Positions 9,150-17,755 of a stretch of DNA of 64,000 bases are shown here, in pieces (within the stretch, counting starts at the first letter, position 1; every line of letters starts with the position of its first letter). The translations under genes were made by a program, and so were the position numbers. A model generated the notes under the pieces. The model had not been told where the DNA came from and made no database searches. It worked only from the letters and a program-made list of their open reading frames with translations. The DNA is from an uncultured Lachnospiraceae bacterium (GTDB lineage: Bacteria; Bacillota; Clostridia; Lachnospirales; Lachnospiraceae). Location of the stretch: contig CAJTPM010000005.1 of assembly GCA_910578085.1 (NCBI GenBank), positions 1 to 64,000 of the forward strand, given 5' to 3'.

Positions 9150-9557
9150 ATGCATACAAAAGCAAACAACACAAAAAAAATCATCATCTCTCTCGCCGCA
9201 CTGCTTGCCGTCGCCCTGGTATTTTTCTGTGTCTATCACTTCACAAAGAAAGCTCCCGTCGCAGGCGCCAAAACCATCTCTGTCGAGGTGGTCCATGGGG
9301 ACGGTTCCCGGAAAACTTTCGAGTATCACACAGACCGCGAGTATCTCGGCGAGGTGCTTAAGGATGAGGAACTGGTGGACGGCGAGGAGAGCGCATACGG
9401 TCTGTTTATCATGACCGTGGACGGCGAAACCATTGATGAAGCTGACCAGGAATGGTGGTGCATCACCAGGGGCGGTAAGCAGCTGAACACCGGCGCCGAT
9501 CAGACGCCCATCGCGGATGGAGAGGACTATGAACTGACGTTTACGATCGGATACTGA
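9150..9557 (+). CDS. Membrane-anchored DUF4430 (transcobalamin-like) protein
   Basis: The 135-residue protein has an N-terminal hydrophobic anchor (residues 10-28, IIISLAALLAVALVFFCVY) and an extracellular DUF4430-like domain. Typical features are the YLGEVLKDEEL segment, GLFIMTVDGETIDE, and the EWWCITRGGK and DQTPIADGEDYELTFT motifs. DUF4430 is related to the C-terminal cap of intrinsic factor and transcobalamin and is often found with corrinoid uptake genes in Firmicutes. TGGAGG lies 6 bases before the start. It is the first gene after the B12 riboswitch, which supports a cobalamin-capture role at the cell surface. Direct binding is inference. Confidence 0.8.
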   Translation: MHTKANNTKKIIISLAALLAVALVFFCVYHFTKKAPVAGAKTISVEVVHGDGSRKTFEYHTDREYLGEVLKDEELVDGEESAYGLFIMTVDGETIDEADQEWWCITRGGKQLNTGADQTPIADGEDYELTFTIGY

Positions 9558-9564
9558 TCCGGGC

Positions 9565-9618
9565 ATTCTGATGATCCAGCTGCCGGGCAGAATATGTCGG
9601 CCGCCGGATCATCAGAAT
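9565..9618 (+). terminator. Intercistronic hairpin, possible attenuator
   Basis: Perfect 13-bp arms attctgatgatcc (9565-9577) and ggatcatcagaat (9606-9618) enclose a 28-base loop that itself contains ctgc/gcag. Only a weak T-run follows (caaatttt). It lies between the DUF4430 gene and the ECF S gene, so it may partly terminate or protect the transcript. A smaller dyad, gcagccg/cggctgc, lies at 9677-9718 before the next gene. Confidence 0.45.
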
Positions 9619-9760
9619 CAAATTTTCACCAGGCAATACTGTATCACAATGTGAGACGATACTCATATTCACTCTCGCAGCCGTTGCCGGAATATTCAGG
9701 GCACGCAAGCGCGGCTGCCTGCCCGTTGCTCACAGAAATAAATGAAAGGAACTTACAGAT

Positions 9761-10276
9761 ATGCAGAGAGACCAGACAGTTTCCGGGAAAACATACCGTC
9801 TCGTCATCATGGCCGCCCTCAGCGCCATCCTGCTCATCGGGCAGCTGGGCATGGCCTTTCTGCCCAATATCGAAGTGGTCAGCACCCTGATCATTCTTTA
9901 TACCCTGTCCTATAAAAAGCTGGTTTTTCCCATTCTTTATACCTTTGTGCTTCTGGAAGGCGTGGTTTTCGGGTTCGGCATCTGGTGGGTGAGTTATCTG
10001 TATATCTGGAGCATCCTGGCTCTGATCGTTTTAGCCCTCCGAAAGATGGATTCCGCTCTCCTCTGGGCTGTGGTCTCCGGCGCTTTCGGGCTGTCCTTCG
10101 GGGTCCTGTGCGCCATCCCCTACCTGATCTCCGGCGGGCTCTATGCGGCCTTTTCCTACTGGAGTGCAGGTATCCCTTACGATATCCTGCACTGCGCCGG
10201 AAACTTTGTGCTGACGCTCGCGCTGTACAGGCCGCTGTCGCATCTGTTAAAACGCCTGCGTCGCGAACAGCAATAG
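9761..10276 (+). CDS. ECF transporter S component, probably for cobalamin or a precursor
   Basis: The 171-residue protein is almost entirely membrane-embedded, with about six hydrophobic helices (ALSAILLIGQLGMAFLP, LVFPILYTFVLLEGVVFGFG and others) and a basic C-terminus, matching S components of energy-coupling-factor transporters. S components bind one vitamin and pair with shared EcfA/EcfT modules encoded elsewhere. GAAAGGA lies about 10 bases before the ATG. Its place behind a B12 riboswitch and a DUF4430 gene suggests a corrinoid substrate. That assignment comes from context, not from binding residues. Confidence 0.75.
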   Translation: MQRDQTVSGKTYRLVIMAALSAILLIGQLGMAFLPNIEVVSTLIILYTLSYKKLVFPILYTFVLLEGVVFGFGIWWVSYLYIWSILALIVLALRKMDSALLWAVVSGAFGLSFGVLCAIPYLISGGLYAAFSYWSAGIPYDILHCAGNFVLTLALYRPLSHLLKRLRREQQ

Positions 10277-10302
10277 ACACTCTTTCCGGCAAGCATCCGT
10301 GA

Positions 10303-10319
10303 TAATGACCATATCATTA
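10303..10319. repeat. Small dyad in the convergent gap
   Basis: taatga and tcatta pair across a 5-base loop and are followed by agtttt. It is a weak candidate terminator between the converging ECF S gene and the regulator gene. Confidence 0.25.
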
Positions 10320-10328
10320 AGTTTTACC

Positions 10329-11864
10329 TTATTTTATATCATACACTCTCATCAACTCCTCAAAATTTATTCTCTGATACAGTTGATTGATCACGCCCAT
10401 TCTTTCCACTGTCTCATTTCCGCCAAACACTTTTGAAATCTCTATTGTCGGAATCGTCTCATTTTGATACCCAATCGTGCTGATGATAACATCCGTCGCA
10501 TTTTTTTCAAGATAACTGTTTAACTTCCCGACGCTGTCCGCCGAAAAAACCATCTCGATAAAAGGAAAACTCTGCAAAGACTGCCACACAAATTTAAACT
10601 CAAAAATATCACAGTTATGAACCAGAACCGCTTTCAGATTTCTTTTATTTTTCTGCAGCACATGCAGGATCGAAAAAGCAATATTACAGATCGTCTTCTC
10701 ATAATATTCAATGCTATAGTACTTTGCGATGATCTGATATAATTCCTGGGCCATGATCACTGTGGCATTATATTTTCGGGTAATGGCATTATAATGCCTG
10801 GAATTTCTTCCGGTCTCCCCTTTGATCTGGAACAGAACTTCCCTCATAATAATGAACTCAATATCCCTGATCAGTTCCCTGAAATCTTCCGGCCCAATGC
10901 GCAGATGCCTTCTCAGATAATTCTCGCACTCCTCCATCAGTTGTGCATTGATCTCTATTGTATGATATGGATTAGCCAGTAAACTCCGATCTTCCAGATC
11001 ACCATTGTTCAGTAGCAGCACCATAAAATAAATAGTTTCTCTCTCCGGAAGCCGTCTGTTCAGGACTACCTCCATTTCATCCATTATGCCATTTATCTTT
11101 TTCTCCGAAAAAGATGCCTTCATCAAATCAAACAGGCGTTCGCTAATCTCCACATAGAAACCATTTTGGACGCGGTACAGAATAACTTCCAGCATATAGC
11201 ACATACTGCCAAGTTCAAATCCGGACAAAACCAGTTTGATGGACTCACAGATATCGCTGACCACTTTTAACACACAGGCATAGTCCACCGGAAAAAAATC
11301 TTCCGCACACTGCCTCAGTTTCAAAGTATCCCGCCAGTCCTCCCTTTTTCCGTCGAGCAGCTGCGACACTTCTATCAGCCAGTTTTTCATGGCGGCACGC
11401 AGCCTTTTTTCTCCCGTCTCCACAGAAATTCCTTTGCGCGAGACAATCAACTGCATTTTGTTTTCCTCAAACCAGTCCCCGATTTCTTCTAACAGCCTGT
11501 AGATCGTCGGTCTGGATAAGTATAAAATATCTTCCAGCTCGCTGATATGGAGCGCTTCCTCCTCGTCCAGCAGCAGATAAATAATATATAATTTGTACTC
11601 TTTATTGTCTGTGTGCTTATATTTTACCTGCTCTTCCTTTAAAAAAGCTCTGATGCCTGCACTTTTTTTGATCTTATATCCTTTTGATTTCACAGAAATT
11701 ATCTTGGAATCATGCAGCAGGCAGATCTCCCGGGCGGCTTTCATATTGTTAAAAACAGTTCTTCTGGAAACCTGCAGGCGTTCCGCCAGTTTTTCGGCCG
11801 TCACATACTCATTTGCCGTATCAGCCAGTATTCTGATCATTTCCACTGGAATTTCTTTTTGCAT
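10329..11864 (-). CDS. BglG/Mga-like PRD-type transcriptional regulator
   Basis: The 511-residue protein starts with a helix-turn-helix (YVTAEKLAERLQVSRRTVFNNMKAA) and has a second near residue 110 (ISELEDILYLSRPTIYRLLEEI). PRD-like helical domains follow, with histidines that are typical PTS phosphorylation sites only in part, and then an EIIB-like C-terminal domain from about 410 (LKAVLVHNCDIFEFKF). Such proteins control sugar genes in response to PTS phosphorylation. Two ATGs are adjacent. GAGGG sits 6 bases before the second (11864) but abuts the first, so 11864 is preferred. No PTS genes are nearby, so its target lies elsewhere or is lost. Confidence 0.75.
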   Translation of the reverse strand: MQKEIPVEMIRILADTANEYVTAEKLAERLQVSRRTVFNNMKAAREICLLHDSKIISVKSKGYKIKKSAGIRAFLKEEQVKYKHTDNKEYKLYIIYLLLDEEEALHISELEDILYLSRPTIYRLLEEIGDWFEENKMQLIVSRKGISVETGEKRLRAAMKNWLIEVSQLLDGKREDWRDTLKLRQCAEDFFPVDYACVLKVVSDICESIKLVLSGFELGSMCYMLEVILYRVQNGFYVEISERLFDLMKASFSEKKINGIMDEMEVVLNRRLPERETIYFMVLLLNNGDLEDRSLLANPYHTIEINAQLMEECENYLRRHLRIGPEDFRELIRDIEFIIMREVLFQIKGETGRNSRHYNAITRKYNATVIMAQELYQIIAKYYSIEYYEKTICNIAFSILHVLQKNKRNLKAVLVHNCDIFEFKFVWQSLQSFPFIEMVFSADSVGKLNSYLEKNATDVIISTIGYQNETIPTIEISKVFGGNETVERMGVINQLYQRINFEELMRVYDIK

Positions 11865-11930
11865 ACCCATCCCTCATATTCGAGTATTCTTATAAGCCAG
11901 TTATCGGACTTTGGTTTGTTTGCTTTCAAT

Positions 11931-11976
11931 GAAAAGAGCCGATAACCGCATTTTTAATCTGCGTGTTATCGGCTCT
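11931..11976 (-). terminator. Terminator after the decayed KTR/FMN region
   Basis: On the minus strand agagccgataac (11976-11965) pairs with gttatcggctct (11946-11935), extended by an inner tgcg/cgca after one bulge, and is followed by TTTTC. It begins 5 bases after the stop of the Cys-rich KTR relic. A third partial copy of gttatcgg lies at 11900-11907. Confidence 0.65.
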
Positions 11977-11980
11977 GCGT

Positions 11981-12144
11981 CTATGCGTCTGGCTCTTTGG
12001 TAACTGTTATTTGTAAATTCTGTGCATCAATTATAGTTTCCTTTTTACATTTTGGGCAGTAAATGGGATAATTTCTTAAAATAGATCTTCTCTGATTCTG
12101 TCACGGGTCTTATTCCCACATATAGGACATAATATCCATTCCAT
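11981..12144 (-). pseudogene. Cysteine-rich KTR domain protein, frameshifted
   Basis: Reading from ATG at 12144 gives MEWILCPICGNKTRDRIRED and then a premature stop. Shifting one frame continues ILRNYPIYCPKCKKETIIDA through ITVTKEPDA to the TAG at 11981. Together these match the known small Cys_rich_KTR family: two CPxC pairs, the NKTRDRIRED block and the YCPKC block. One base is missing after the GAAGAT that encodes Glu-Asp, so the span of 164 bases is one short of a multiple of three. The function of the family is unknown; the paired cysteines suggest a zinc ribbon. It follows the broken FMN-binding gene and precedes a terminator. Confidence 0.7.
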
Positions 12145-12170
12145 TCATATTCACCATTTTTGCCTTTCAC

Positions 12171-12446
12171 CTAATCATTATTCAGGGCATTTTCAACCGC
12201 TTTTTTTAACACAGTGCTGGAATTTGTTGCTCCTGACACGGCATCAACATCTATCCGCTGTTCCGCGACTATTCTATCAACAACTGCTTCCGCTGCTTGG
12301 CCCCGCTCGTTTTTATGCTCTAAAATGCGAATACCCGTAATTTCTCCATTTTGTATTGTAACCTCTACCTTTGCATAGATACAGTCTGGTCTCCTCCTGC
12401 TGTGCCCGCAGAGATTTTCCGGTATCTGTCTTACAGCCGGAAGCAC
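12171..12446 (-). pseudogene. FMN-binding domain protein, 5'-truncated
   Basis: The C-terminal part is a clear FMN-binding domain: KVEVTIQNGEITGIRILEHK followed by the flavinylation motif DAVSGATNSSTVLKKAVENAL near the end. In intact homologues this domain is preceded by an export signal and a G-rich strand. Here the first ~25 residues (RQIPENLCGHSRRRPDC) do not look native. A G-rich SAGTAGGDQTV appears in another frame and a lipobox-like SASGC in the third, which suggests a frameshift plus loss of the 5' end. The upstream bases overlap the equally truncated AraC-type gene on the other strand. It probably encoded an extracytoplasmic flavoprotein fragment. Confidence 0.65.
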
Positions 12447-13513
12447 TGTTAAAACCGTTAATCACAGAATCCGTCTCGCCACTTCCCCGGATCGTGTCCG
12501 CGCAGGAAAATCTTATCTACGGCATTGTCCCTTTTGAGGAAGATTTCTACCTGATCGGGCCCAATGTTCTACAGGAGAACGTCCATCTGAATCACCGCCT
12601 TTACGATTTGCCTGAGACAGAGCTGACACGCGTTCCGCTGTATGAATGCGGGCTGACAGACTATGTGCGCATTCTGCTTTTGTTATACCACCTGAAAGAA
12701 GAAAAGCCGGAGGGAGAAAACGATATTATGCAGGAGAACTGTCTGGAGAGTTCCATGGCACAGAATATCCGGAAAGCTTATACGGAAATGACTTTTGAAA
12801 GAAATGAAATGGATAAACCCCACAATCCCTACGATCAGGAATTCAGAGAACAAATGAGTATCGAGAACGGCAATATCGCGGGGCTGCGCGAAAGTCTTGC
12901 AGAGGATTATATCGGCTCCATCGGCACCCTTGCCAAAGATCCGCTTCGGCAGGCAAAAAATCATGCCATCGTGCTGATCACACTGGCCAGCCGTTCCGCG
13001 ATCCGGGGCGGCCTCTCCCATGAAATTGCCTATTCCTTCTCGGACAGCTATATTCAGAAGATCGAAGAATGCAGAAATCCCGTATCCGCCATGCAGCTTG
13101 CCCGGGATGCGGAATTTCACTATACCGCCATGGTCCACGAGCTGAAAGAGCAGCAAAAAGGAACGCCGGTCCGGGAGAAAAACCCCCATATCCGGCGGTG
13201 TAAAAACTATATTTACTCTCATCTGCACGACAAACTGACCGTCCGGTCTCTGGCCGAAGCGCTGGATCTCAATGCAAATTATCTGTCTGAACTGTTTAAA
13301 AAATATGAGGGAATCTCTCTGTCCCGGTATATCCTCCATGAAAAAATAGAACGCGCTAAAAATCTGCTCATGTATTCCGAGTACTCCTATATTGAGATCG
13401 CGGCGTATCTTGGCTTTTCCTCCCAGAGCCACCTCGGCGCACAGTTTAAAAACATCACCGGCTGCACCCTCCGCCAGTACCGCAACCGGTATGGCGTGTG
13501 GAATGGGAACTGA
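12371..13513 (+). pseudogene. AraC-family regulator lacking its native N-terminus
   Basis: From about residue 32 the translation (SPLPRIVSAQENLIYGIVPF, then FYLIGPNVL) matches the sensory part of a common Lachnospiraceae AraC-type regulator. The last ~100 residues are an intact double helix-turn-helix (KLTVRSLAEALDLNANYLSE, IEIAAYLGFSSQSHLG). The first ~35 residues are simply the complement of the FMN-binding fragment and have no ribosome-binding site, so the native start and roughly 50-60 residues appear lost. It may still be translated from the ATG at 12371. Its 3' end overlaps the histidine kinase gene by 59 bases on the opposite strand. Confidence 0.65.
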
Positions 13514-16124
13514 ACCGCCTCATAACCTGCAGCATTTTTCTGATATCCACCGGCTTCGCCAGATGCTCGTTCATCCCGGCAGCCTTTGCCAGTGCGATAT
13601 CCTCCTCAAATGCGTTCGCCGACAGCGCTATGATGGGCACAGTTCTCGCATCCTGCCTGTCTAAACTTCGAATCACGCGGGTTGCCTCATATCCGCTCAT
13701 AAGCGGCATCATCAGATCCATAAATACACAGTCGAATGTCCCCGGAACAGCTGCTGCAAAGGTATCCACAGCAGCCTTTCCGTCGTTTGCGGTCACGACC
13801 TCCGCACCTGCCTCCTCAAGCATGAACTGTACGATCTCGCAGTTAATTTCATTGTCCTCCACCAGAAGAACCCGCATCCCGGCAATATCCTCCTGCGCAC
13901 CCTGCGCCCTATCTGCCGGATGCGCGGTCTCTGCGGGATCGATCTGAATTGGCAGCGTGATTAGAAACTCGCTTCCTTTGCCGATCTCACTTTCAACGAC
14001 AATGCTTCCCCTCATCTCATCCACCAGCTTCTTTACGATGGACATCCCGAGACCTGCGCCGTTATAATGTGTTCTCGCACTCTTATGTTCCTGCGTGAAG
14101 GGCTCAAAAATATGTTTTTGAAATTCCTCCCCGATACCGATGCCGGTATCTCTGATTAGAAACTGATAGACTGCGCTCCCGCCCTGACAGGCATCCTCCT
14201 TTACCTGAAGGACTACAGACCCCTCCGGCCGGTTATATTTAATCGCATTGTCGATAATGTGCATCAGAACCTGTCGCAGATATAGCGGATTTCCAATCAG
14301 CCTGTTATGCTGTAAGCCGGTCTCCTCCAATGCCAGCCGAATCCCCTTTTCCTCCGCCTGGGCAGACAGGATCACCATACAGTTTTTTAAAGTATCGTGC
14401 AGGTCAAAGGTTTCCTCCACCATCGGCGGCCTCCCGCTCTCCAGCCTGCTGAACTCAAGAACATCGTTAACCAGTGACAACAGATGCTCTGTTGACACGC
14501 GGATCTTTTTTCGGCACTCTTCCTGACGTTCTTCATCCCCCTGGCTTTTCTCCATGATGGCCAGCATTCCGAGAATCCCGTTGATCGGCGTGCGGAGATC
14601 ATGGGACATACGGGAAAGAAATTCGCTCTTTGCCGAATTGGCCTGCCGCACCTTCTCCAACAGCTCCATAATATCCTGTTCCTGTTTCTTCCGTGCCACA
14701 ATGATCTCCGTGATATCCTGATGGTATCCATTCATGCTGACGCCCGGTTTTTTGAAGGTTCTGTCCGGCACGCCGCCGCAGCGGACATAGATCTTTCCAA
14801 GCTTTGGATGATGCCAGGGGTAAATCACTTCGGAGCGCCCGGTTTCCAGCATCTCCTGTACCGCATTCTGCACCATCTCCACATAGTCCGGCTCAATATT
14901 TTTAAACCATCGGCTGTAGCACGCTTCCGGCTCGATCTCCTCCGAAACGCCAAGCAGGATACGCATGGTACGGTCCGCATACATCCTGGGCTCACAGCCC
15001 TCCTCCAGCTCGATCGTCCAGATACCGGTTCTGGCACCCTCCAAAATATTTTCCAGGCTCTGTCTCGCCTCCAGTTTGTACTTCTCCTCCTGCTCTACCA
15101 CAGAGTTGATATCCCGCAGCGCAAAAATGGCGCAGTTCTCCCCCCGTCTCTGCTCCACCGCAGAAAAATGAAGCTCCAGATGTTTCAGTCCATAGGAATT
15201 TTCCCGCATCTGATACCGGACATAAAACTTCTTCTTTGTCCGCAGCTGATCCATCACAAAGTCTTTTCTGGTCATGGCAAGAAGCCGCTCTTTATCCCGC
15301 GGAATCACATACTCGGAAATATATTGCTCCATAGCCCTCTGATAGCCGTCCTCGAAGCTTACGCCCCAGGCAGATCTCATCTGTTCGTTGTCTCTGTATA
15401 TCTCACATTCATCCGTATCGAAATTCAGCTGATAGATGCCCAGATAATCCACGCTGAGGGCATGGAGAACGTTATAACTCTGCTTTTGAAGTTCGCGAAC
15501 CAGATTGCGCCGCTTCAGAGAAGATACGATAAAATATGCCGCCGTCTGAAGCATATTCGATGCATATTCCAATGACTTTACAGGCGGATTATCCACGCCG
15601 TAAAAACCGATAAGTTTTTCGCCGTCATAAAGAGGAACTACCACGAGGGACTGGACATTCTGACTCTTCAGATTTTCATATTGAAGAGGCTCCGCCTCCC
15701 GGATATCCTCCAGCTTTTCAATGACGATATGCCTGCCGATACTGAAATTCCGATACCAGCTCGCGCACACCTCCGGGGGGACATTCTGAAGATTGTCCTT
15801 TTCCGGGCTCACTCCCTCAGCCACCCACTCATAGGTATTATCGTCACCGCCGGACTCATTCTGCTCAAATATGTAAGTCCGCTCTCCATGTAACGCCTTT
15901 CCCAGATGCTCTAACAATACCTCCAGAGACTGATCCGGCGTCTCCTCCAACAGGGCGACGCGTAAGCCCTCATTGATAACAGCCTCCAGATTCTGAACAT
16001 TCTGCATGCCGTTATACTGCTCGTGATTCCTGGTATCCGGTGCACTGACGCCTGCACCCTCAAAACTCTTCCTCACATACCCCATAAGCCCTGCCCCCGT
16101 ATAGATTGAAATATCTTCCGACAT
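13455..16124 (-). CDS. Hybrid sensor histidine kinase with receiver domain
   Basis: The 889-residue cytosolic protein has a GAF-like domain (about 50-200), PAS-like regions (about 215-500, including GYHQDITEI), a HisKA block with the phospho-acceptor His in FLSRMSHDLRTPINGIL, and a HATPase domain (IDNAIKYN, DTGIGIG, GAGLGMSIVKKLVDEM). A C-terminal receiver has VLLVEDNEINCEI, the phospho-acceptor Asp in VFMDLMMPLMSG, and LAKPVDIRKM. It lacks membrane spans, so it likely senses an internal signal. ATG at 16124 is used; a GTG 7 codons upstream is also possible and neither has a strong ribosome site. The last ~18 residues after QVMRRF look non-native and overlap the AraC-type gene. Confidence 0.85.
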   Translation of the reverse strand: MSEDISIYTGAGLMGYVRKSFEGAGVSAPDTRNHEQYNGMQNVQNLEAVINEGLRVALLEETPDQSLEVLLEHLGKALHGERTYIFEQNESGGDDNTYEWVAEGVSPEKDNLQNVPPEVCASWYRNFSIGRHIVIEKLEDIREAEPLQYENLKSQNVQSLVVVPLYDGEKLIGFYGVDNPPVKSLEYASNMLQTAAYFIVSSLKRRNLVRELQKQSYNVLHALSVDYLGIYQLNFDTDECEIYRDNEQMRSAWGVSFEDGYQRAMEQYISEYVIPRDKERLLAMTRKDFVMDQLRTKKKFYVRYQMRENSYGLKHLELHFSAVEQRRGENCAIFALRDINSVVEQEEKYKLEARQSLENILEGARTGIWTIELEEGCEPRMYADRTMRILLGVSEEIEPEACYSRWFKNIEPDYVEMVQNAVQEMLETGRSEVIYPWHHPKLGKIYVRCGGVPDRTFKKPGVSMNGYHQDITEIIVARKKQEQDIMELLEKVRQANSAKSEFLSRMSHDLRTPINGILGMLAIMEKSQGDEERQEECRKKIRVSTEHLLSLVNDVLEFSRLESGRPPMVEETFDLHDTLKNCMVILSAQAEEKGIRLALEETGLQHNRLIGNPLYLRQVLMHIIDNAIKYNRPEGSVVLQVKEDACQGGSAVYQFLIRDTGIGIGEEFQKHIFEPFTQEHKSARTHYNGAGLGMSIVKKLVDEMRGSIVVESEIGKGSEFLITLPIQIDPAETAHPADRAQGAQEDIAGMRVLLVEDNEINCEIVQFMLEEAGAEVVTANDGKAAVDTFAAAVPGTFDCVFMDLMMPLMSGYEATRVIRSLDRQDARTVPIIALSANAFEEDIALAKAAGMNEHLAKPVDIRKMLQVMRRFSSHSTRHTGCGTGGGCSR

Positions 16125-16166
16125 GATACGCTTCGAGATGCACACCCGCTTCGCCAGATGCCGGTA

Positions 16167-16265
16167 TTATACCTTTCGATATAATACCATGCCTTCCTTA
16201 AATGCGTCAATAGACAGGATGCGGTTCTTTAACGGAATGGAAGCCGGATCCTCCCCTTCTTCCAT
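16167..16265 (-). CDS. Possible 32-residue small ORF between TIM-barrel gene and kinase
   Basis: ATG at 16265 opens 32 codons (MEEGEDPASIPL, then LSIDAFKEGMVLYRKV) ending in TAA at 16167, with GGGAG directly before the start, which is closer than usual. The segment LSIDAFKEGMVLYRKV vaguely resembles the short motif that precedes signalling domains in some regulators, so it might be a remnant. A 9-bp dyad (ggtattata/tataatacc, 16163-16188) overlaps its end and includes a TATAAT that could serve the kinase gene. Coding status is uncertain. Confidence 0.3.
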   Translation of the reverse strand: MEEGEDPASIPLKNRILSIDAFKEGMVLYRKV

Positions 16266-16277
16266 CTCCCTTTTTCG

Positions 16278-17597
16278 TCACACTTCCTTTTCCCAGTATT
16301 CCAACCTGTTAAAATAAAACGACGGCATATATTCATCATTGAAATACTCGATGGGATTGGTAAGACCCATTTCGCGCAGCTGTTTCTCTATCTCCCTGTA
16401 ATAAATATTGCAGATGAAAATGGCACAGTCAGGGGCAAGGTCTTTGAGCGCCTCCGGCGGCCTGATCTGCAGCCCTTCAAAGATCTCACCCCAGCGCCCG
16501 CTGTTATTATCACAGGTAAAAAGCGGCGGAAACTCTTCGCCATAGCATTTCATATAGTTCCTGCACATGTTTCCCGCCCCAAAAAGGACACGCGTGTCAT
16601 ATTTTTTCAGAACGTTCTTCATGCCGATCTGCCACCTGAAAAATTCCGCTATTTCCCGCGCAAACCTTATGAGCCCCGGTCTTAAAAACTGGGAAAGCGC
16701 CGTGGTCATACTGTGAAAATCCATGATGATTAAACCGTCAAAGCATATTTCCCGTAATCCTCTGATCAGATTCTGCCAGTCCGTCCTGAACTGCCCTTTG
16801 TCAACACAGGTAAAGGGGAGCATTGCGTTTTCCCGGACGCCATCGCAGTCCCGCAGAATCACCGCCTTTATCCGACTGCCTAAGGAGACTGCAAACTCCC
16901 GCATATTCTGTCCGCACAGATTGCACACGCCCACATCCATACAGAATCCGAAGCGTTCCTCCCCACTCTCTGCGTTCAGCCTGTCAACCCAGGAAACTGC
17001 TTCATCGGGTTCCGCACAGATGCCGCGGTTTAAACTGCCGTTTACATCCAGACACTGGTTTTCCAACAGGATCATCACATCATTCTGCTTCGCCAGATCA
17101 GCCAGACCAAGATAAAATGTACGGTTGGCCTCCCACTCACTGCCCCGCTCTATTCCGGAAAAAAGCGGTCTCACGACCAGATACTTACAGCCTGCCTGCC
17201 CGCTGGCCCTGATACTCTCCTTTGCAAGCCGCGTCAGCAGTTCTCCCAGGTCCTTCCGCTTTGTATTCCGGTTCAGGTAAGGCGCTCTGGCCGCTGGTAT
17301 GCGGATGGATTCCTTTTTACATTCCTCAAACAACCGCTGCTGGAAACTGCACAGTTGTTCCGGATGCTCGGAGATTCTGACTGCCTCTTCTTTCTTCTGA
17401 TTTAAAATGACTCCAGAAGCCTTTCTCTCTTTTCCGAGATTCTCAAGCTCCTGTGCCGAACAGCAGACCGACAGATCAAGCATAATCGCCTCAAATCCGC
17501 CGTCCCTGACGTTTAAAATTCCTTTTTTGGGGCTTTCATGCCACACAAGCCCCGCTGATGCGCATACGATATTCAACCGTCTGTCCTCCTGATCCAT
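16278..17597 (-). CDS. Xylose-isomerase-like TIM-barrel protein fused to a YGAG-type Rossmann module
   Basis: Residues 1-320 resemble sugar-phosphate isomerase/AP endonuclease-2 TIM barrels, with strands ending in acidic or His residues (VMILLENQCLDVNGSL, FGFCMDVGVCNLCGQN, GLIIMDFHSM) that could bind a divalent metal. From about 336 the protein switches to the module shared across this locus: VLFGAGNMCRNYM, TCDNNSGRWGE, IRPPEAL and CAIFICNIYY. It is the last gene of the polymer locus before the kinase. Its reaction is unknown; sugar isomerisation or epimerisation for the polymer is plausible. A start at 17597 is used, with only a modest ribosome site. Confidence 0.7.
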   Translation of the reverse strand: MDQEDRRLNIVCASAGLVWHESPKKGILNVRDGGFEAIMLDLSVCCSAQELENLGKERKASGVILNQKKEEAVRISEHPEQLCSFQQRLFEECKKESIRIPAARAPYLNRNTKRKDLGELLTRLAKESIRASGQAGCKYLVVRPLFSGIERGSEWEANRTFYLGLADLAKQNDVMILLENQCLDVNGSLNRGICAEPDEAVSWVDRLNAESGEERFGFCMDVGVCNLCGQNMREFAVSLGSRIKAVILRDCDGVRENAMLPFTCVDKGQFRTDWQNLIRGLREICFDGLIIMDFHSMTTALSQFLRPGLIRFAREIAEFFRWQIGMKNVLKKYDTRVLFGAGNMCRNYMKCYGEEFPPLFTCDNNSGRWGEIFEGLQIRPPEALKDLAPDCAIFICNIYYREIEKQLREMGLTNPIEYFNDEYMPSFYFNRLEYWEKEV

Positions 17598-17641
17598 AAT
17601 CTGCCACTACTTCCTCTTCCCCAGCCGCACGAAACTGATTT

Positions 17642-17755
17642 GTAACAGTTCAGCCTTCGGCTTCACTGTTACACACAAAATCCTCCAAAGTCGCAGTTTG
17701 GCGCCTGCACAACTCGCAAAATCGCTCACAGAGCAGTTTTACTCGCGGAATACTC
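17642..17755. repeat. Intercistronic hairpin and dispersed repeat, copy A
   Basis: gtaacagt and actgttac form an 8-bp stem around an inner gcc/ggc hairpin. About 40 bases later comes aatcgctcacagagcagttt tactcgcggaa, which closely matches a segment at 28848-28880. It lies between two genes of the polymer locus, so it may stabilise or process the mRNA. No T-run is present. Confidence 0.45.

Noticed and set aside
12683..13432. Minus-strand open frame of 249 codons
   Set aside because: It lies wholly opposite the AraC-type coding region with intact helix-turn-helix motifs and has no family features.
14601..15575. Plus-strand open frame of 324 codons
   Set aside because: It is the complement of the histidine kinase gene, whose catalytic motifs are unambiguous.
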